A stretch of DNA of 64,000 nucleotides from a virus. Below are positions 1 to 7,678 of the stretch, piece after piece. The stretch covers positions 78,975 to 142,974 of the IMG/VR virus record IMGVR_UViG_3300025770_000008, one strand, 5' to 3'. Both the position numbers and the translations under genes were made by a program. Numbering within the stretch: the first letter of the stretch is position 1; every line of letters begins with the position of its first letter. A model generated the notes under the pieces. That model did not search any database. It saw only the letters and a program-made list of their open reading frames with translations, and had not been told where the DNA came from.

Positions 1-119
1 GGGTGGAGACGGCTGAAGGATGCAACCTTCACCTTCCCGTCGTCGACGTCAGGGAACAACGCCTGGACGAGGGGCTCCCCCGTAGAGGAGACGCCAGAGA
101 AAGTGATGAGCTTGTCCAC
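1..119 (-). CDS. Unknown protein, N-terminal fragment (runs off left edge)
   Basis: A reading frame opens with GTG at 119 on the minus strand and is still open at base 1, giving 39 residues that begin (M)DKLITFSGVSSTGEPLVQ. The GTG overlaps the TAG stop of the upstream gene (TAGTG), the same tight coupling seen throughout this block, which supports a real start. It would be the next gene of the leftward late operon. Too little is visible to assign a function. Confidence 0.55.
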   Translation of the reverse strand, partial: MDKLITFSGVSSTGEPLVQALFPDVDDGKVKVASFSRLH

Positions 120-460
120 TACAGGCTCGCTACAGGTTGGGGCTGCTTCTTGTAAGTTACTACATGCCGCTTCGGCACCTTACTGACCAGCGGCTTCGCG
201 TCAGGGGTGACGTGCCAGTTCTTGCCCTTGGTCAGCTTACGGGACACCCCTGCAGCACGCTCAGCGCGGTACTGCCCCAACGTTGGGGGAGGCAGACTCT
301 TGCTACCCCGGGTATTCCGCGCGGCAGGAACAAGCGCCCGAACAATAGAAGCAGTGGTGCTCTGGTGGTCGTGCACCCACTTACGCTTCTTGTCCCACCC
401 GTTAGGGGTGAGCCAGCCCGCGAGCTTCTCCAGGACCTGCTGTTTGCGTGCGCGGGTCAT
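119..460 (-). CDS. Small basic virion-type protein with ARKxxVLEKLA N-terminus
   Basis: 113 residues, strongly basic, no cysteine and no recognised domain. It starts MTRARKQQVLEKLAGW. The pattern (A/T)RKxxVLEKLA at residues 4-14 recurs at the start of the next three upstream genes, so these proteins belong to one family or share a short targeting or processing tag. Unlike its neighbours it lacks the TYPISRF motif. It lies 2 nt downstream of the 463-912 gene in the leftward late operon. Function is unknown; a small internal virion protein is an inference from composition and position. Confidence 0.6.
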   Translation of the reverse strand: MTRARKQQVLEKLAGWLTPNGWDKKRKWVHDHQSTTASIVRALVPAARNTRGSKSLPPPTLGQYRAERAAGVSRKLTKGKNWHVTPDAKPLVSKVPKRHVVTYKKQPQPVASL

Positions 461-462
461 CC

Positions 463-912
463 CTACTTCTTCTGCAGGCTCTTGATGATCTGCTTCTCTT
501 CACGAGAAGACCAACCCTTGTCATTGAGGTTGGCCTTCCCCTTCAACGCACGAGCCCGCACCTTGTTCCGCAAGAACGACATCCCGCTGTCAATGCCGGC
601 GCCTGCCCCAACACCGAGAAGCGTACCAAGAAGGAGCGTGGCTTTCGCTGACCGCGGCATGGGGTAGCCCATACGGGCAGCTGCCTGAATACGGCGCTTA
701 GCCCCCAAGAGCCCCACTACACCACCACCAACAGCGGCAACGGAACCCGAAGCGAGGGGAGACGTCATGAACCGAGAAATCGGATAGGTCTTCTTCTTCT
801 TTGGCTTGCTCTGCAACTGCTCAAGCGCGGCCACATTCTCGGGGCTCACGTCACCGATGACCCGCAGCTTGGCGAGCTTCTCCAGGACATGGGCTTTTCG
901 GGCGCTGCGCAT
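463..912 (-). CDS. Small basic Gly/Ala-rich virion-type protein, same tag family
   Basis: 149 residues. The N-terminus MRSARKAHVLEKLAKL carries the shared VLEKLA motif, and KKKKTYPISRFMTSPLA follows at about residue 40. Two Gly/Ala/Val-rich hydrophobic stretches (about 55-70 and 92-108) could span or insert in a membrane. The C-terminal region contains RALKGKAN and EEKQIIKSLQKK, which resemble the middle of the 915-1565 protein (RLQGKARM, EEKKIIRALR), so the two are paralogous beyond the tag. It lies 2 nt after the upstream gene. An internal or ejected virion protein is inferred; no enzymatic motif is visible. Confidence 0.65.
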   Translation of the reverse strand: MRSARKAHVLEKLAKLRVIGDVSPENVAALEQLQSKPKKKKTYPISRFMTSPLASGSVAAVGGGVVGLLGAKRRIQAAARMGYPMPRSAKATLLLGTLLGVGAGAGIDSGMSFLRNKVRARALKGKANLNDKGWSSREEKQIIKSLQKK

Positions 913-914
913 GC

Positions 915-1565
915 TCAGTCCTTCTTCTTGCGACGGCCGGGTGCAGCCGCAACGCCGAGGGCGGCAGCCAAGGTTCCCGCCGCAGCCGTAGCCGCGGCCG
1001 TGCGCTTTCTACCCCCGCGGGACGTGGCCCGCAGGGCGTCCACAATTCGTTCCTCGTGGCCTGACAGTGCCCTCAGCTCTGAAGGCGGCACGCGGGACGT
1101 GCCTAGAAGAGCCCGAGCACCAATCTTGTTCTGCAGGAACTTGAGCGGGGGTATCCCCGCCAAGGGGTTATGGATGAACCTTTGGATCGGGTAGGTGCTC
1201 GCGCCCGCTTTCTTCTCCTTGAGCGCACTACCGGCCGCGACGCCACCAAGACCGGCGGCGGCGACACCCGCGGTCTGCTTCGCGGCCCCTCGCGCGCGGT
1301 TCTTAGGGCTGTCCGCCCTCAAGGCCCGAATGATCTTCTTCTCTTCCGCCGTGGTCATGTCCGTGAGCTTGTTCTTGAGCCCCGTGCCCATCCGCGCCTT
1401 CCCTTGAAGGCGCTGGGCGTAGGTCATGTTCTTGATATACTCCATCCCGGGATTTCCACCCATAACCCACTCGGCCCAGGGGTTCTTCAGGAACCTGGAA
1501 ATCGGGTAGGTCTTTGGCCCTGCCCCAAGCTTCTCCAGCACCTCTATCTTACGGGTGGCAAGCAT
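915..1565 (-). CDS. Duplicated basic virion-type protein, same tag family
   Basis: 216 residues that look like two copies of one module. The first has the N-terminal tag MLATRKIEVLEKLGAG, then KTYPISRFLKNPWAEW, KARMGTGLKN and EEKKIIRALRA. The second has STYPIQRFIHNPLAGI, KIGARALLGTS and EERIVDALRATS. Ala/Gly-rich stretches lie after each module, and the tail is strongly basic (GRRKKKD). The internal repeat plus similarity to the 463-912 product indicates local gene duplication and fusion. No catalytic motif is seen. Probable internal virion protein by composition and position. Confidence 0.65.
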   Translation of the reverse strand: MLATRKIEVLEKLGAGPKTYPISRFLKNPWAEWVMGGNPGMEYIKNMTYAQRLQGKARMGTGLKNKLTDMTTAEEKKIIRALRADSPKNRARGAAKQTAGVAAAGLGGVAAGSALKEKKAGASTYPIQRFIHNPLAGIPPLKFLQNKIGARALLGTSRVPPSELRALSGHEERIVDALRATSRGGRKRTAAATAAAGTLAAALGVAAAPGRRKKKD

Positions 1566-1568
1566 CGG

Positions 1569-2030
1569 CTACTTCTCCGCTTTGGACAGGCGCCCCAGGC
1601 CGATGCCGGCAGCACCGGTAGCAACAAGGGCTGTGCCCTTAGCGGCCTTCATGCCCTTACCGCTGAGATGCATCTTGCCGCCCATGAAGGGGAGGCTCCC
1701 CTTGGAGGCCCCCTGGAAGCGCAAGGACAGTTGGGCCTCTTCCTTGGTGAGCCCCGACATTGCCCCCGTCGACTCCAGCTTTCGTGCTCGACCCAAGAGG
1801 GCACGGCCCTGCGCCTTACGAGCGATGGAAGCCGCGCCCAGGCCGTACAGTCCGCCGATGCCCGCTCCTATAGCTGCGCCGGGAGGGCCGCCTACGGCTC
1901 CGCCGAGAGTACCGCCATAAGCCGCACCGACACCAGCGACGGTTTTGCGGCTCGTCAGGAAGCGAGAAACTGGGAACGTCTTCGCCCCCGCCAGCTTCTC
2001 AAGAACGGCGGCTTTGCGTGCGATGTTCAT
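1569..2030 (-). CDS. Glycine-rich membrane-like virion protein, same tag family
   Basis: 153 residues. The N-terminus MNIARKAAVLEKLAGAKTFP is followed directly by VSRFLTS, so both shared motifs (VLEKLA and TYPISRF-like) sit side by side. Residues about 32-65 are a long Gly/Ala-rich hydrophobic stretch with a GxxxG-like spacing, similar to glycine-zipper segments that insert into membranes. The C-terminus has a second Ala/Gly stretch. It lies one base from the upstream gene's stop. Function not recognised; a membrane-interacting internal virion protein is the most economical inference. Confidence 0.65.
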   Translation of the reverse strand: MNIARKAAVLEKLAGAKTFPVSRFLTSRKTVAGVGAAYGGTLGGAVGGPPGAAIGAGIGGLYGLGAASIARKAQGRALLGRARKLESTGAMSGLTKEEAQLSLRFQGASKGSLPFMGGKMHLSGKGMKAAKGTALVATGAAGIGLGRLSKAEK

Positions 2031-2651
2031 TTAGATGTCCATTCCGGGGGCAGCGGCAACGGCACCGAAGGCGCGAGCCAGGATGGACTCCTTGCGCGCC
2101 CCGCCCAGGTTGCGGGTAACTTCACTGAGGGTCTTCACGTCAGGGGCCTGAATGCCCTCGGTCTTGAACTGCAGCTGCTTCTTCATGAAGGAGCCGGCGA
2201 CCAACGGGTCTTTCGCCATGGTCGGCGCGAAGTTGTAGAGGGTATTGAAGATGCCCTGCACGTCCTTCTTTGGCTCCTTCTTGAACTGCGGGTTGGCATC
2301 CATCATGTCCTGGAAGCCCTTCTTCTTGGTGACCGAGCCGTGGACCTTGCCAATGGCCATGTCCGCCAAGCCGACGCCACCGCCGATGCCCGCCGCGACC
2401 GCACCGAATGCGAGCGCCTTCTTGAGCGCACCGCCGCGACCGAAGATCATTTTGCTTACTGTGGGCTTCGGCTTGAGCCGCTCCTTCAGCTGCTCGGAGA
2501 TGACGTCCTTGAGGACACCCTTGGTCGTGTCGCCAACGAGGCTGCGCCCATACCCGGCAAGCGCCTTACCAGGGCTGTCCCCGAACACCGTTTCGCCGAG
2601 GCTGGCGCCGAGCTTTTCGAGGAGTGCTGTTCGTCGCTCGTCAGTAATCAC
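2031..2651 (-). CDS. Unknown virion-type protein with related N-terminus
   Basis: 206 residues. The start MITDERRTALLEKLGASLGE is a diverged version of the ARKxxVLEKLA tag. A hydrophobic Ala/Gly stretch near residues 80-98 is surrounded by lysine-rich sequence. The rest (for example FQDMMDANPQF and FAPTMAKDPLVAGSFMKKQL) is less biased than in the neighbours and could be a folded domain. Its ATG overlaps the stop of the 2648-3250 gene by 4 nt. No family recognised. Confidence 0.65.
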   Translation of the reverse strand: MITDERRTALLEKLGASLGETVFGDSPGKALAGYGRSLVGDTTKGVLKDVISEQLKERLKPKPTVSKMIFGRGGALKKALAFGAVAAGIGGGVGLADMAIGKVHGSVTKKKGFQDMMDANPQFKKEPKKDVQGIFNTLYNFAPTMAKDPLVAGSFMKKQLQFKTEGIQAPDVKTLSEVTRNLGGARKESILARAFGAVAAAPGMDI

Positions 2652-3250
2652 TGCCAGACCTCACGCGCCAAGGGGTTCTCTACCGAATGCTGCTGCCGCA
2701 GGCGAGCTGCGAGAGATGCGTTGATTTGCTGTCGGGGCATCATAGCGCCGCCCATTGCACTAGCCGCCTGCCGGTTCTCCGGTTTCTTGGCGAGCCAGTA
2801 CGCCGCCAACGCGCCACCGCCAGCAAGCAACGGGTGCTTCATCGCCATGCCAACCGCGCCGCCAGGACGGAACTTCCGTGCGTAGCGATACGTCTTGCCG
2901 TCGATACGGGCCTTGTACGCCTTGCCCTTGGTGCGCCCCTCTTTGATGTCGTCGTAGTCCGCCATGGAGATTTCGCGCATACCGCGACCCGGGCCACCCT
3001 CGACAGCGTGCATTCGCTTGCCACGGAAAGGACCCCGCCTCGACTTCTTGCCGAGCGCCATAGATGCCAGCGACCGCTGGGCTGCCCGTACCGGGGCACC
3101 AGCTGCCCGTGAGACCCCTCGGCTTACTGCGCCCTTGGCGTAGCGGTAGGGTGCGGTCAGGCGGCTGCGGGCAACGCGGTCCTGGGCACGAGCGCCCATG
3201 TTGTGTAGGGCCTCGCCAATCTGCACTTCTGTGGGCTTCGGCTTGGGCAT
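2648..3250 (-). CDS. Basic unknown virion-type protein
   Basis: 200 residues, rich in Arg/Lys/Ala, beginning MPKPKPTEVQIGEALHNMGA. The middle (about residues 95-130, DYDDIKEGRTKGKAYKAR, KTYRYARKFRPG) could be a small beta domain. A hydrophobic segment follows at about 138-155 (HPLLAGGGALAAYWLAKK). It has no VLEKLA tag but the same basic plus hydrophobic layout as its neighbours. It starts 3 nt after the stop of the upstream gene and overlaps the next downstream. Function unknown. Confidence 0.65.
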   Translation of the reverse strand: MPKPKPTEVQIGEALHNMGARAQDRVARSRLTAPYRYAKGAVSRGVSRAAGAPVRAAQRSLASMALGKKSRRGPFRGKRMHAVEGGPGRGMREISMADYDDIKEGRTKGKAYKARIDGKTYRYARKFRPGGAVGMAMKHPLLAGGGALAAYWLAKKPENRQAASAMGGAMMPRQQINASLAARLRQQHSVENPLAREVWQ

Positions 3251-3252
3251 CT

Positions 3253-4251
3253 TTACGCGACCGGACCCTGTGGCGGCATGGGGCCACCAGGGGCGGGACC
3301 AGGACCAGGACCAGGAGCCGGGACCGGACCCTGCGGACCAGCCGACTGCGGGATGACGTCACTACCGGGAACGCCCGGCTCCATCGGGGGCGGCATCCCT
3401 CGGAGGTGCTGTAGCAGCGAGTCCATGGACATCTGCGCCTGCTGGACCAGCTGACTGGTGGTCATGAGCTGCTGTGAGGTCATCTCCAGGGACTGGATAA
3501 CCCCCGGGAGTGGACCGGCTTGTACGGGACCCATGCCCGCGTTGGCGAACTTCAGCATGTGGCCGAACTCGACCAGCTCGGGGTACTCGGCCGCCACGAC
3601 CTTCTGCACACCCGCGGACATCCCCAGCATCTCCAGGGCAGCGCCGGTCTCATGGGGCTGATGTCCCTCAGCCGCCGCGGTCTTCAGCAGGCCGCCCAGC
3701 GTCCAGAGGTGCTCTTCCATGTTGATGAGCGCCATCTTGAAGTCCGCTTCGGCTTCCTTCTTGAGCGCCATCTGCTTGGGGATATGAGAAGGCAGCGGGG
3801 CTTCCTGCGTATAGAAGACCTGCGCCTCCTTCACCAGTTCGCCGTATCGCTCGGGCTCGTCCGCGTGCTGGTCGAAGAGGTCCTCCAAGCGAAGGCCCTC
3901 CCCACCGGGGATGTAGACCTCACGCGCGGACAGCGCGACCGAGATGGGCGAGGCCACCTTGGTCTTCTCCCCGCCAGCAATCTCGTTGAAGTCAGCCAGG
4001 GGGAAGGACACGTTGCCCTTGTGCCCCGCACGCTTCAGCTCGACGAACGCCGTGTTGTTGGCCGTTTCCACCACGCGCTTGGTCTGCTCGCCGGTGAGCC
4101 CCGCCTCTTTCACCATCCCAGCGATGGTGCTGTTGAGGGACACGCCATCCTGCACAAACCGCGCTGCGGCCTGCTTCCCCATGGACCGCAGACGCTCCGC
4201 GGAGAGGAGGGTGTCCGAGCTGGCGGAGAGGTAGGCTTCAAAGTCGTGCAT
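3253..4251 (-). CDS. Unknown structural protein with Pro/Gly-rich C-terminal tail
   Basis: 332 residues. The N-terminal two thirds look mainly helical (MHDFEAYLSASSDTLLSAER onward), with a Gln/Met-rich helical stretch at about 250-285 that could form a coiled coil. The last 45 residues are Pro/Gly-rich (PVPAPGPGPGPAPGGP), typical of a flexible tail. It begins 11 nt after the terminase gene and is followed by the small basic virion-type proteins. A head-associated or scaffold-like role is possible from position, but no family was recognised. Confidence 0.65.
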   Translation of the reverse strand: MHDFEAYLSASSDTLLSAERLRSMGKQAAARFVQDGVSLNSTIAGMVKEAGLTGEQTKRVVETANNTAFVELKRAGHKGNVSFPLADFNEIAGGEKTKVASPISVALSAREVYIPGGEGLRLEDLFDQHADEPERYGELVKEAQVFYTQEAPLPSHIPKQMALKKEAEADFKMALINMEEHLWTLGGLLKTAAAEGHQPHETGAALEMLGMSAGVQKVVAAEYPELVEFGHMLKFANAGMGPVQAGPLPGVIQSLEMTSQQLMTTSQLVQQAQMSMDSLLQHLRGMPPPMEPGVPGSDVIPQSAGPQGPVPAPGPGPGPAPGGPMPPQGPVA

Positions 4252-4262
4252 TGAGAGGCTCC

Positions 4263-7133
4263 TTAGGACGCAGGCCCTACCGGAGCGATAATATCAGGCC
4301 GGGGGTAGTGAATCATAGACGCCAAGAGGCAGTAAAGCATCGCGTGGATGGTGTCATCGGACGCCCCAGGGGACCGGGTAACCGTTGTCTTCCGTCCGTG
4401 CTCGGCCGTCTCTGCGAAGACTGCCAGCAGGTCAGACATGAACGGCGTCTCGATATCGTCCCACTGAGGAAGCCGAATCATGTCGTGCCTCGTCAGCGCA
4501 TTGACAAGCGCCATCAGGGCTTCCGTGCGATTCACCATGAAGCGCGCGAGGTGCTTGTCGAAGTAGATTTGCTTGGTCCCGACGTACTGGTACCGGGCCA
4601 ACCGCTTCAGACCGAACGTACGGATGAGTTCGCCGTTGTAGACGTGCCCACCGCCGTAGTCCGTCCCCAGGATACTCACCCCGAAAAGGTTCGCCAACCG
4701 GATGATGTCCGCCATCATGACGTCGTCCTCGGCTGCTGCCCCCTCGTACCGCTTGAAGTAGATGAAGGTGAACTTGCCCCCGAGGTAGGCACCCACGGTC
4801 AGGACCGTGAAGCTCTTCTTCTCCTCCGCCTCGCTACCACCACCCCAGTCGATGCCGAAATAAATCTTCGCGTTGCTCTTGAACTTGAGTGCGTGCTCCA
4901 GCGTCATCGGGCTGCTGGTGCAGTTCGGGAGTAGCTTGCTCTTCGTAAGCAGCTTGTCCGCGTGGTCGTACGCCTGCCCGAGAACCTCGTTGATGAACTT
5001 GGCCCGGGTGTACAGGCGCCGGTTGTCGTTGATGTCGTGCCAGTCCACCCACGGCGTGATTATCTGCGGGATGCGATACCCCTCGAACGGACGCTTGATG
5101 GGCGGGTCCTTGAGCCACTTCGGCGACCGCATCGAAGCCCACTGTGCCCGGTCGTGGTTCGGGTAGATTTGCTTCCCGCACTTGTCGCAGATGAGGTGCT
5201 CCAGGCCGATGTGCTTCTCGCCTGGGATGTTCCAGTGGTTGCAGGCATCACACGGGATAACCCACTCGTTCATAGTCGAGTGGTTCTCCCAGTACCAAGC
5301 AATCGTGTTGTCCAGCGACTTCGGCGTACCAGCGTATCGAAGGATGCGGTACGGGGAGTGAGAGAGGGACTGCTCGATGACCGGAATGATGTCCGGGATG
5401 ATGTCCTGCAGCTCGTCGATGCACTGGCCCACGATGACGGGCTTGCTGCCCAAAGAACCCTTCACGATGGGGCGGTGGCTGGGGACGGTGAAGCAGTACA
5501 CCTGCTCGTCCGTAACAACCTCGGCCATAACACGGCGCTTCCGCTGAAAATCCGCCCGCCAGAAGATGTAGTAATCCCGCTTGTGCGCGTGAACCTCGTA
5601 CATCGGCACAGGGTCACGAACCTCTGCACCCAAGTCAGTGTCCTGGTGCACGGGAACGGACTGTCGTTCGTGCACCGCCGCTGGCCTGCCTAAGCGTAGC
5701 CACGCCTCCTGCGCGTCTTCTGCCAACTGAACAGACCGAGTTCTCAGCACCCCCTCGTCCCACTCATCTTCGGCGTGATAGCACGCGTCCCCTAGGTACA
5801 GCCCGTAGAGCAATCCCTCCAGCGCTTCAGGCTGCGCAAAGAACTCGCGCGGAATGTACTTGTCGTACGAGCCCCCGAGCTGAGCGTAGTAATCCCCCAG
5901 CCGCCTAGACCGAATAACCATGCGCTTTACATGAGGCGCCCGCGGGTCTGAGTACAGTTTGAAATCGAGCCCAAGGCCACGCACCACCTCTAGCATTTCG
6001 TCTAGATAGCGGCCCTCTGCCTGCGTAATGACCGGGTAGGCATACTTCGGCTCGCCGTTATGTCGGCCCCACTGGATATGCCCTTCCGCCAAGTACCAGC
6101 CGGTCAGCTCAGCGAAACCATGAAGCTCCAGCTCCAACGGTTCCGCGTTTTCCCCATAGCCCCCCTCTACAGGCGGGATGACCATGTGGCTGGCCTCGCC
6201 ATCTGCCCAAGCCGCCCCACAGGTCAGCTTGAACCCCATGGTCTCCAGGCGGGCCAACTCGGCAGCCTCTACGAACTCGTACTTGTCCTCCACTCTCTGC
6301 GTAGCTTTGACCTTCCGGTTAGCCCACATCTGGTGATTGCCAGTAACCCTAAGCTCGAACGCCCGGTGCCCAAATTGCACCATCTCCCCTGTATGCCGCC
6401 GCCCGAAAATATTTGCCGGGTGCTGCCAAGAAACGACTCCGTCATCTCCGACATCCGCGACCAGATGGTCTGTGGTGAGTGCCTCGACCGCCACCCAACC
6501 AGACTTCGTGAGCACCCGAGTCCCCTCGGCAAAGCACAGCAGGTCGGCGAAGACACCGCGAACTCGGTCGGCATGGAGGTACGCGTACCGGAGGGTGATG
6601 TTTGCGTGAGTGATGAACTCCTTGAACATCACGTTGTCCGCGAAGGTCGGGTTACTACCCTTGAACAACTTCAGCCGCTTGCTCAGTTTGATGGGCGCGG
6701 CGATACGGTCCCGCGAGAACGTGGTCGTCTGCGTCTCAGTCGGAGACACATAGAGCGACTTGAAGTGGTTACGCATGCAGCTGTACGTAAGAATTTGGTT
6801 GCCCAGACTGGTGGTCTTCTCCGTCTGCCGCCCGCACATGAGGAGCGTCTTGCGCGCCTTGGTGTCGTAGACGGCGGGCAGATACGGGCGCTTATCAAAC
6901 GAGAACTTCTCCAGCCCTATCTCGTCCGGGTCAACACCCACAAGCTGGCTCTCGTCCTTGACGACGTGGTCTACGTCGATGGGGTCGACGTCGTCTACGT
7001 CAGAGACGTGGACGGGCATACGCATGAAGTGGTGCGTGAACTCCGAGGGAAGGAGCCCGATAATCTCGGTGCGGGCGGCAGCAATTTCTTCCCGGAGCAC
7101 TCTGTCGGCCGGGGTAGGGTGAACTTGAAACAT
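4263..7133 (-). CDS. terL: Terminase large subunit, intein-containing precursor
   Basis: 956-aa precursor, about 585 aa after splicing. It packages DNA into proheads by ATP-driven translocation and nuclease cleavage. The P-loop variant CGRQTEKTT lies at residues 100-108. Walker B is split by the intein: FADLL before residue 200 joins CIDELQDI after it. A zinc-ribbon (CDAC and CDKC) follows. The RNase H-like nuclease shows FGIDWGG, GTDYGGGH and GASDDTIH, supplying the acidic residues. The start at 7133 (MFQVHPTP) is chosen because residues encoded upstream, to 7271, do not look terminase-like and overlap a rightward gene. The ATG shares a CATG with that divergent gene's ATG. No small subunit was recognised. 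Confidence 0.93.
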   Translation of the reverse strand: MFQVHPTPADRVLREEIAAARTEIIGLLPSEFTHHFMRMPVHVSDVDDVDPIDVDHVVKDESQLVGVDPDEIGLEKFSFDKRPYLPAVYDTKARKTLLMCGRQTEKTTSLGNQILTYSCMRNHFKSLYVSPTETQTTTFSRDRIAAPIKLSKRLKLFKGSNPTFADNVMFKEFITHANITLRYAYLHADRVRGVFADLLCFAEGTRVLTKSGWVAVEALTTDHLVADVGDDGVVSWQHPANIFGRRHTGEMVQFGHRAFELRVTGNHQMWANRKVKATQRVEDKYEFVEAAELARLETMGFKLTCGAAWADGEASHMVIPPVEGGYGENAEPLELELHGFAELTGWYLAEGHIQWGRHNGEPKYAYPVITQAEGRYLDEMLEVVRGLGLDFKLYSDPRAPHVKRMVIRSRRLGDYYAQLGGSYDKYIPREFFAQPEALEGLLYGLYLGDACYHAEDEWDEGVLRTRSVQLAEDAQEAWLRLGRPAAVHERQSVPVHQDTDLGAEVRDPVPMYEVHAHKRDYYIFWRADFQRKRRVMAEVVTDEQVYCFTVPSHRPIVKGSLGSKPVIVGQCIDELQDIIPDIIPVIEQSLSHSPYRILRYAGTPKSLDNTIAWYWENHSTMNEWVIPCDACNHWNIPGEKHIGLEHLICDKCGKQIYPNHDRAQWASMRSPKWLKDPPIKRPFEGYRIPQIITPWVDWHDINDNRRLYTRAKFINEVLGQAYDHADKLLTKSKLLPNCTSSPMTLEHALKFKSNAKIYFGIDWGGGSEAEEKKSFTVLTVGAYLGGKFTFIYFKRYEGAAAEDDVMMADIIRLANLFGVSILGTDYGGGHVYNGELIRTFGLKRLARYQYVGTKQIYFDKHLARFMVNRTEALMALVNALTRHDMIRLPQWDDIETPFMSDLLAVFAETAEHGRKTTVTRSPGASDDTIHAMLYCLLASMIHYPRPDIIAPVGPAS
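5424..6536 (-). other. Intein in TerL (Hint plus LAGLIDADG domains)
   Basis: 371 residues inserted between FADLL and CIDELQ, exactly in the Walker B motif. Block A begins CFAEGTRVLTKSGW with nucleophile Cys1, and block B is RVTGNHQMW (TxxH-type). Two LAGLIDADG-like motifs (FAELTGWYLAEGH and LLYGLYLGDA) mark a homing endonuclease. The C-terminal block is VYCFTVPSHRPIV followed by KPVIVGQ and then the +1 Cys. The last residue is Gln rather than the usual Asn; Gln-ending inteins are known but uncommon. Confidence 0.92.
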
Positions 7134-7491
7134 GTCCTCGACAATACCAGATGACCTTGCCCACGTGGATCGCGCCCTCAGTGGGCTGGTCCACAAGATT
7201 GAGACTACCGAAGGTGGCTTCGTCCTACAGGTCGACCCCCTTTTATTAGTCGCTAATAATGCGGGCTTCAAGGCCGCGCTTCGCGAAGTCCTACCGAACT
7301 ACACGGTCTATGCGAAGAAGAACGGGGTAGTGCGCCTCATCAAGAGGAAGCAAAATACGCGGCGGAATCGCGCAGGCTCACGACTGAAGCTGGAGCAGGT
7401 TGGTGAGGCGTTTGAGACCCAGGCGGTAGAGGTGCAGGAGCAGGGGGACGACGGCGCCGCTGACGCTGTGGACTTTTTTGCGCCTGATTGA
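7132..7491 (+). CDS. Small unknown protein, lone rightward gene in the late block
   Basis: 119 residues beginning MSSTIPDDLAHVDRALSGLV. The core (residues about 20-80, including NYTVYAKKNGVVRLIKRK) reads like a small folded alpha/beta protein, and the C-terminus is acidic. Its ATG at 7132 overlaps the divergent terminase ATG at 7133 within one CATG. A copy of the dispersed palindrome (7244-7258) lies in codons 38-43, encoding LLVAN. Its 3-prime end overlaps the convergent 7340-7678 frame by about 150 bp, so at least one of these two ends may be misjudged. No family recognised. Confidence 0.55.
   Translation: MSSTIPDDLAHVDRALSGLVHKIETTEGGFVLQVDPLLLVANNAGFKAALREVLPNYTVYAKKNGVVRLIKRKQNTRRNRAGSRLKLEQVGEAFETQAVEVQEQGDDGAADAVDFFAPD
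7244..7258 (+). repeat. Dispersed palindrome copy 1 (TATTAGTCGCTAATA)
   Basis: First of twelve copies of TATTAGYCGCTAATA in the window. Seven-base arms around a single central base, with one inner mismatch (T/G pair position). It lies inside the small rightward gene, about 110 bp upstream of the terminase start. Confidence 0.9.
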
Positions 7492-7678
7492 CCGCGTCCT
7501 CGGTCCCCTCCATCTCGAAGAAGTCATCACACAAGAACGACTCGTGCACGAACCACTGAGGGAAGCCTGAGCAGGCCCCATCGCCTCGATGCGACCGGCC
7601 TGCTCTGAAGATGAACTGAGGGCAGTCCGCGCAACGGCGGGCTTCATTGGAGACGCGTAGGTTAGGCGGCCTGAGCAT
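7340..7678 (-). CDS. Small cysteine-containing protein (N-terminal half credible)
   Basis: 112-residue frame. Residues 16-55 read RRCADCPQFIFR, then GACSGFPQWF and FLCDDFFEME: a CxxC followed by two further cysteines with aromatic spacing, typical of small metal-binding phage proteins. The ATG at 7678 overlaps the end of the upstream 7662-9656 gene. After about residue 60 the sequence turns into Arg/Pro/Ala-rich text that looks like the antisense of the convergent 7132-7491 gene, so the true stop region is uncertain though the frame is open. Confidence 0.5.
   Translation of the reverse strand: MLRPPNLRVSNEARRCADCPQFIFRAGRSHRGDGACSGFPQWFVHESFLCDDFFEMEGTEDAVNQAQKSPQRQRRRRPPAPAPLPPGSQTPHQPAPASVVSLRDSAAYFASS

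Noticed and set aside
1170-2885. 571-residue rightward open frame
   Set aside because: It runs antisense across four coupled leftward genes and has the Arg/Leu/Gly/His-rich composition of a shadow frame in GC-rich DNA. The same applies to the 586-residue frame at 7647-9407.
7134-7271. N-terminal extension of the terminase frame to an ATG at 7271
   Set aside because: The added 46 residues are Ser/Thr/Arg-rich without family likeness and lie antisense to the 119-aa gene. The ATG at 7133 gives a normal terminase start.
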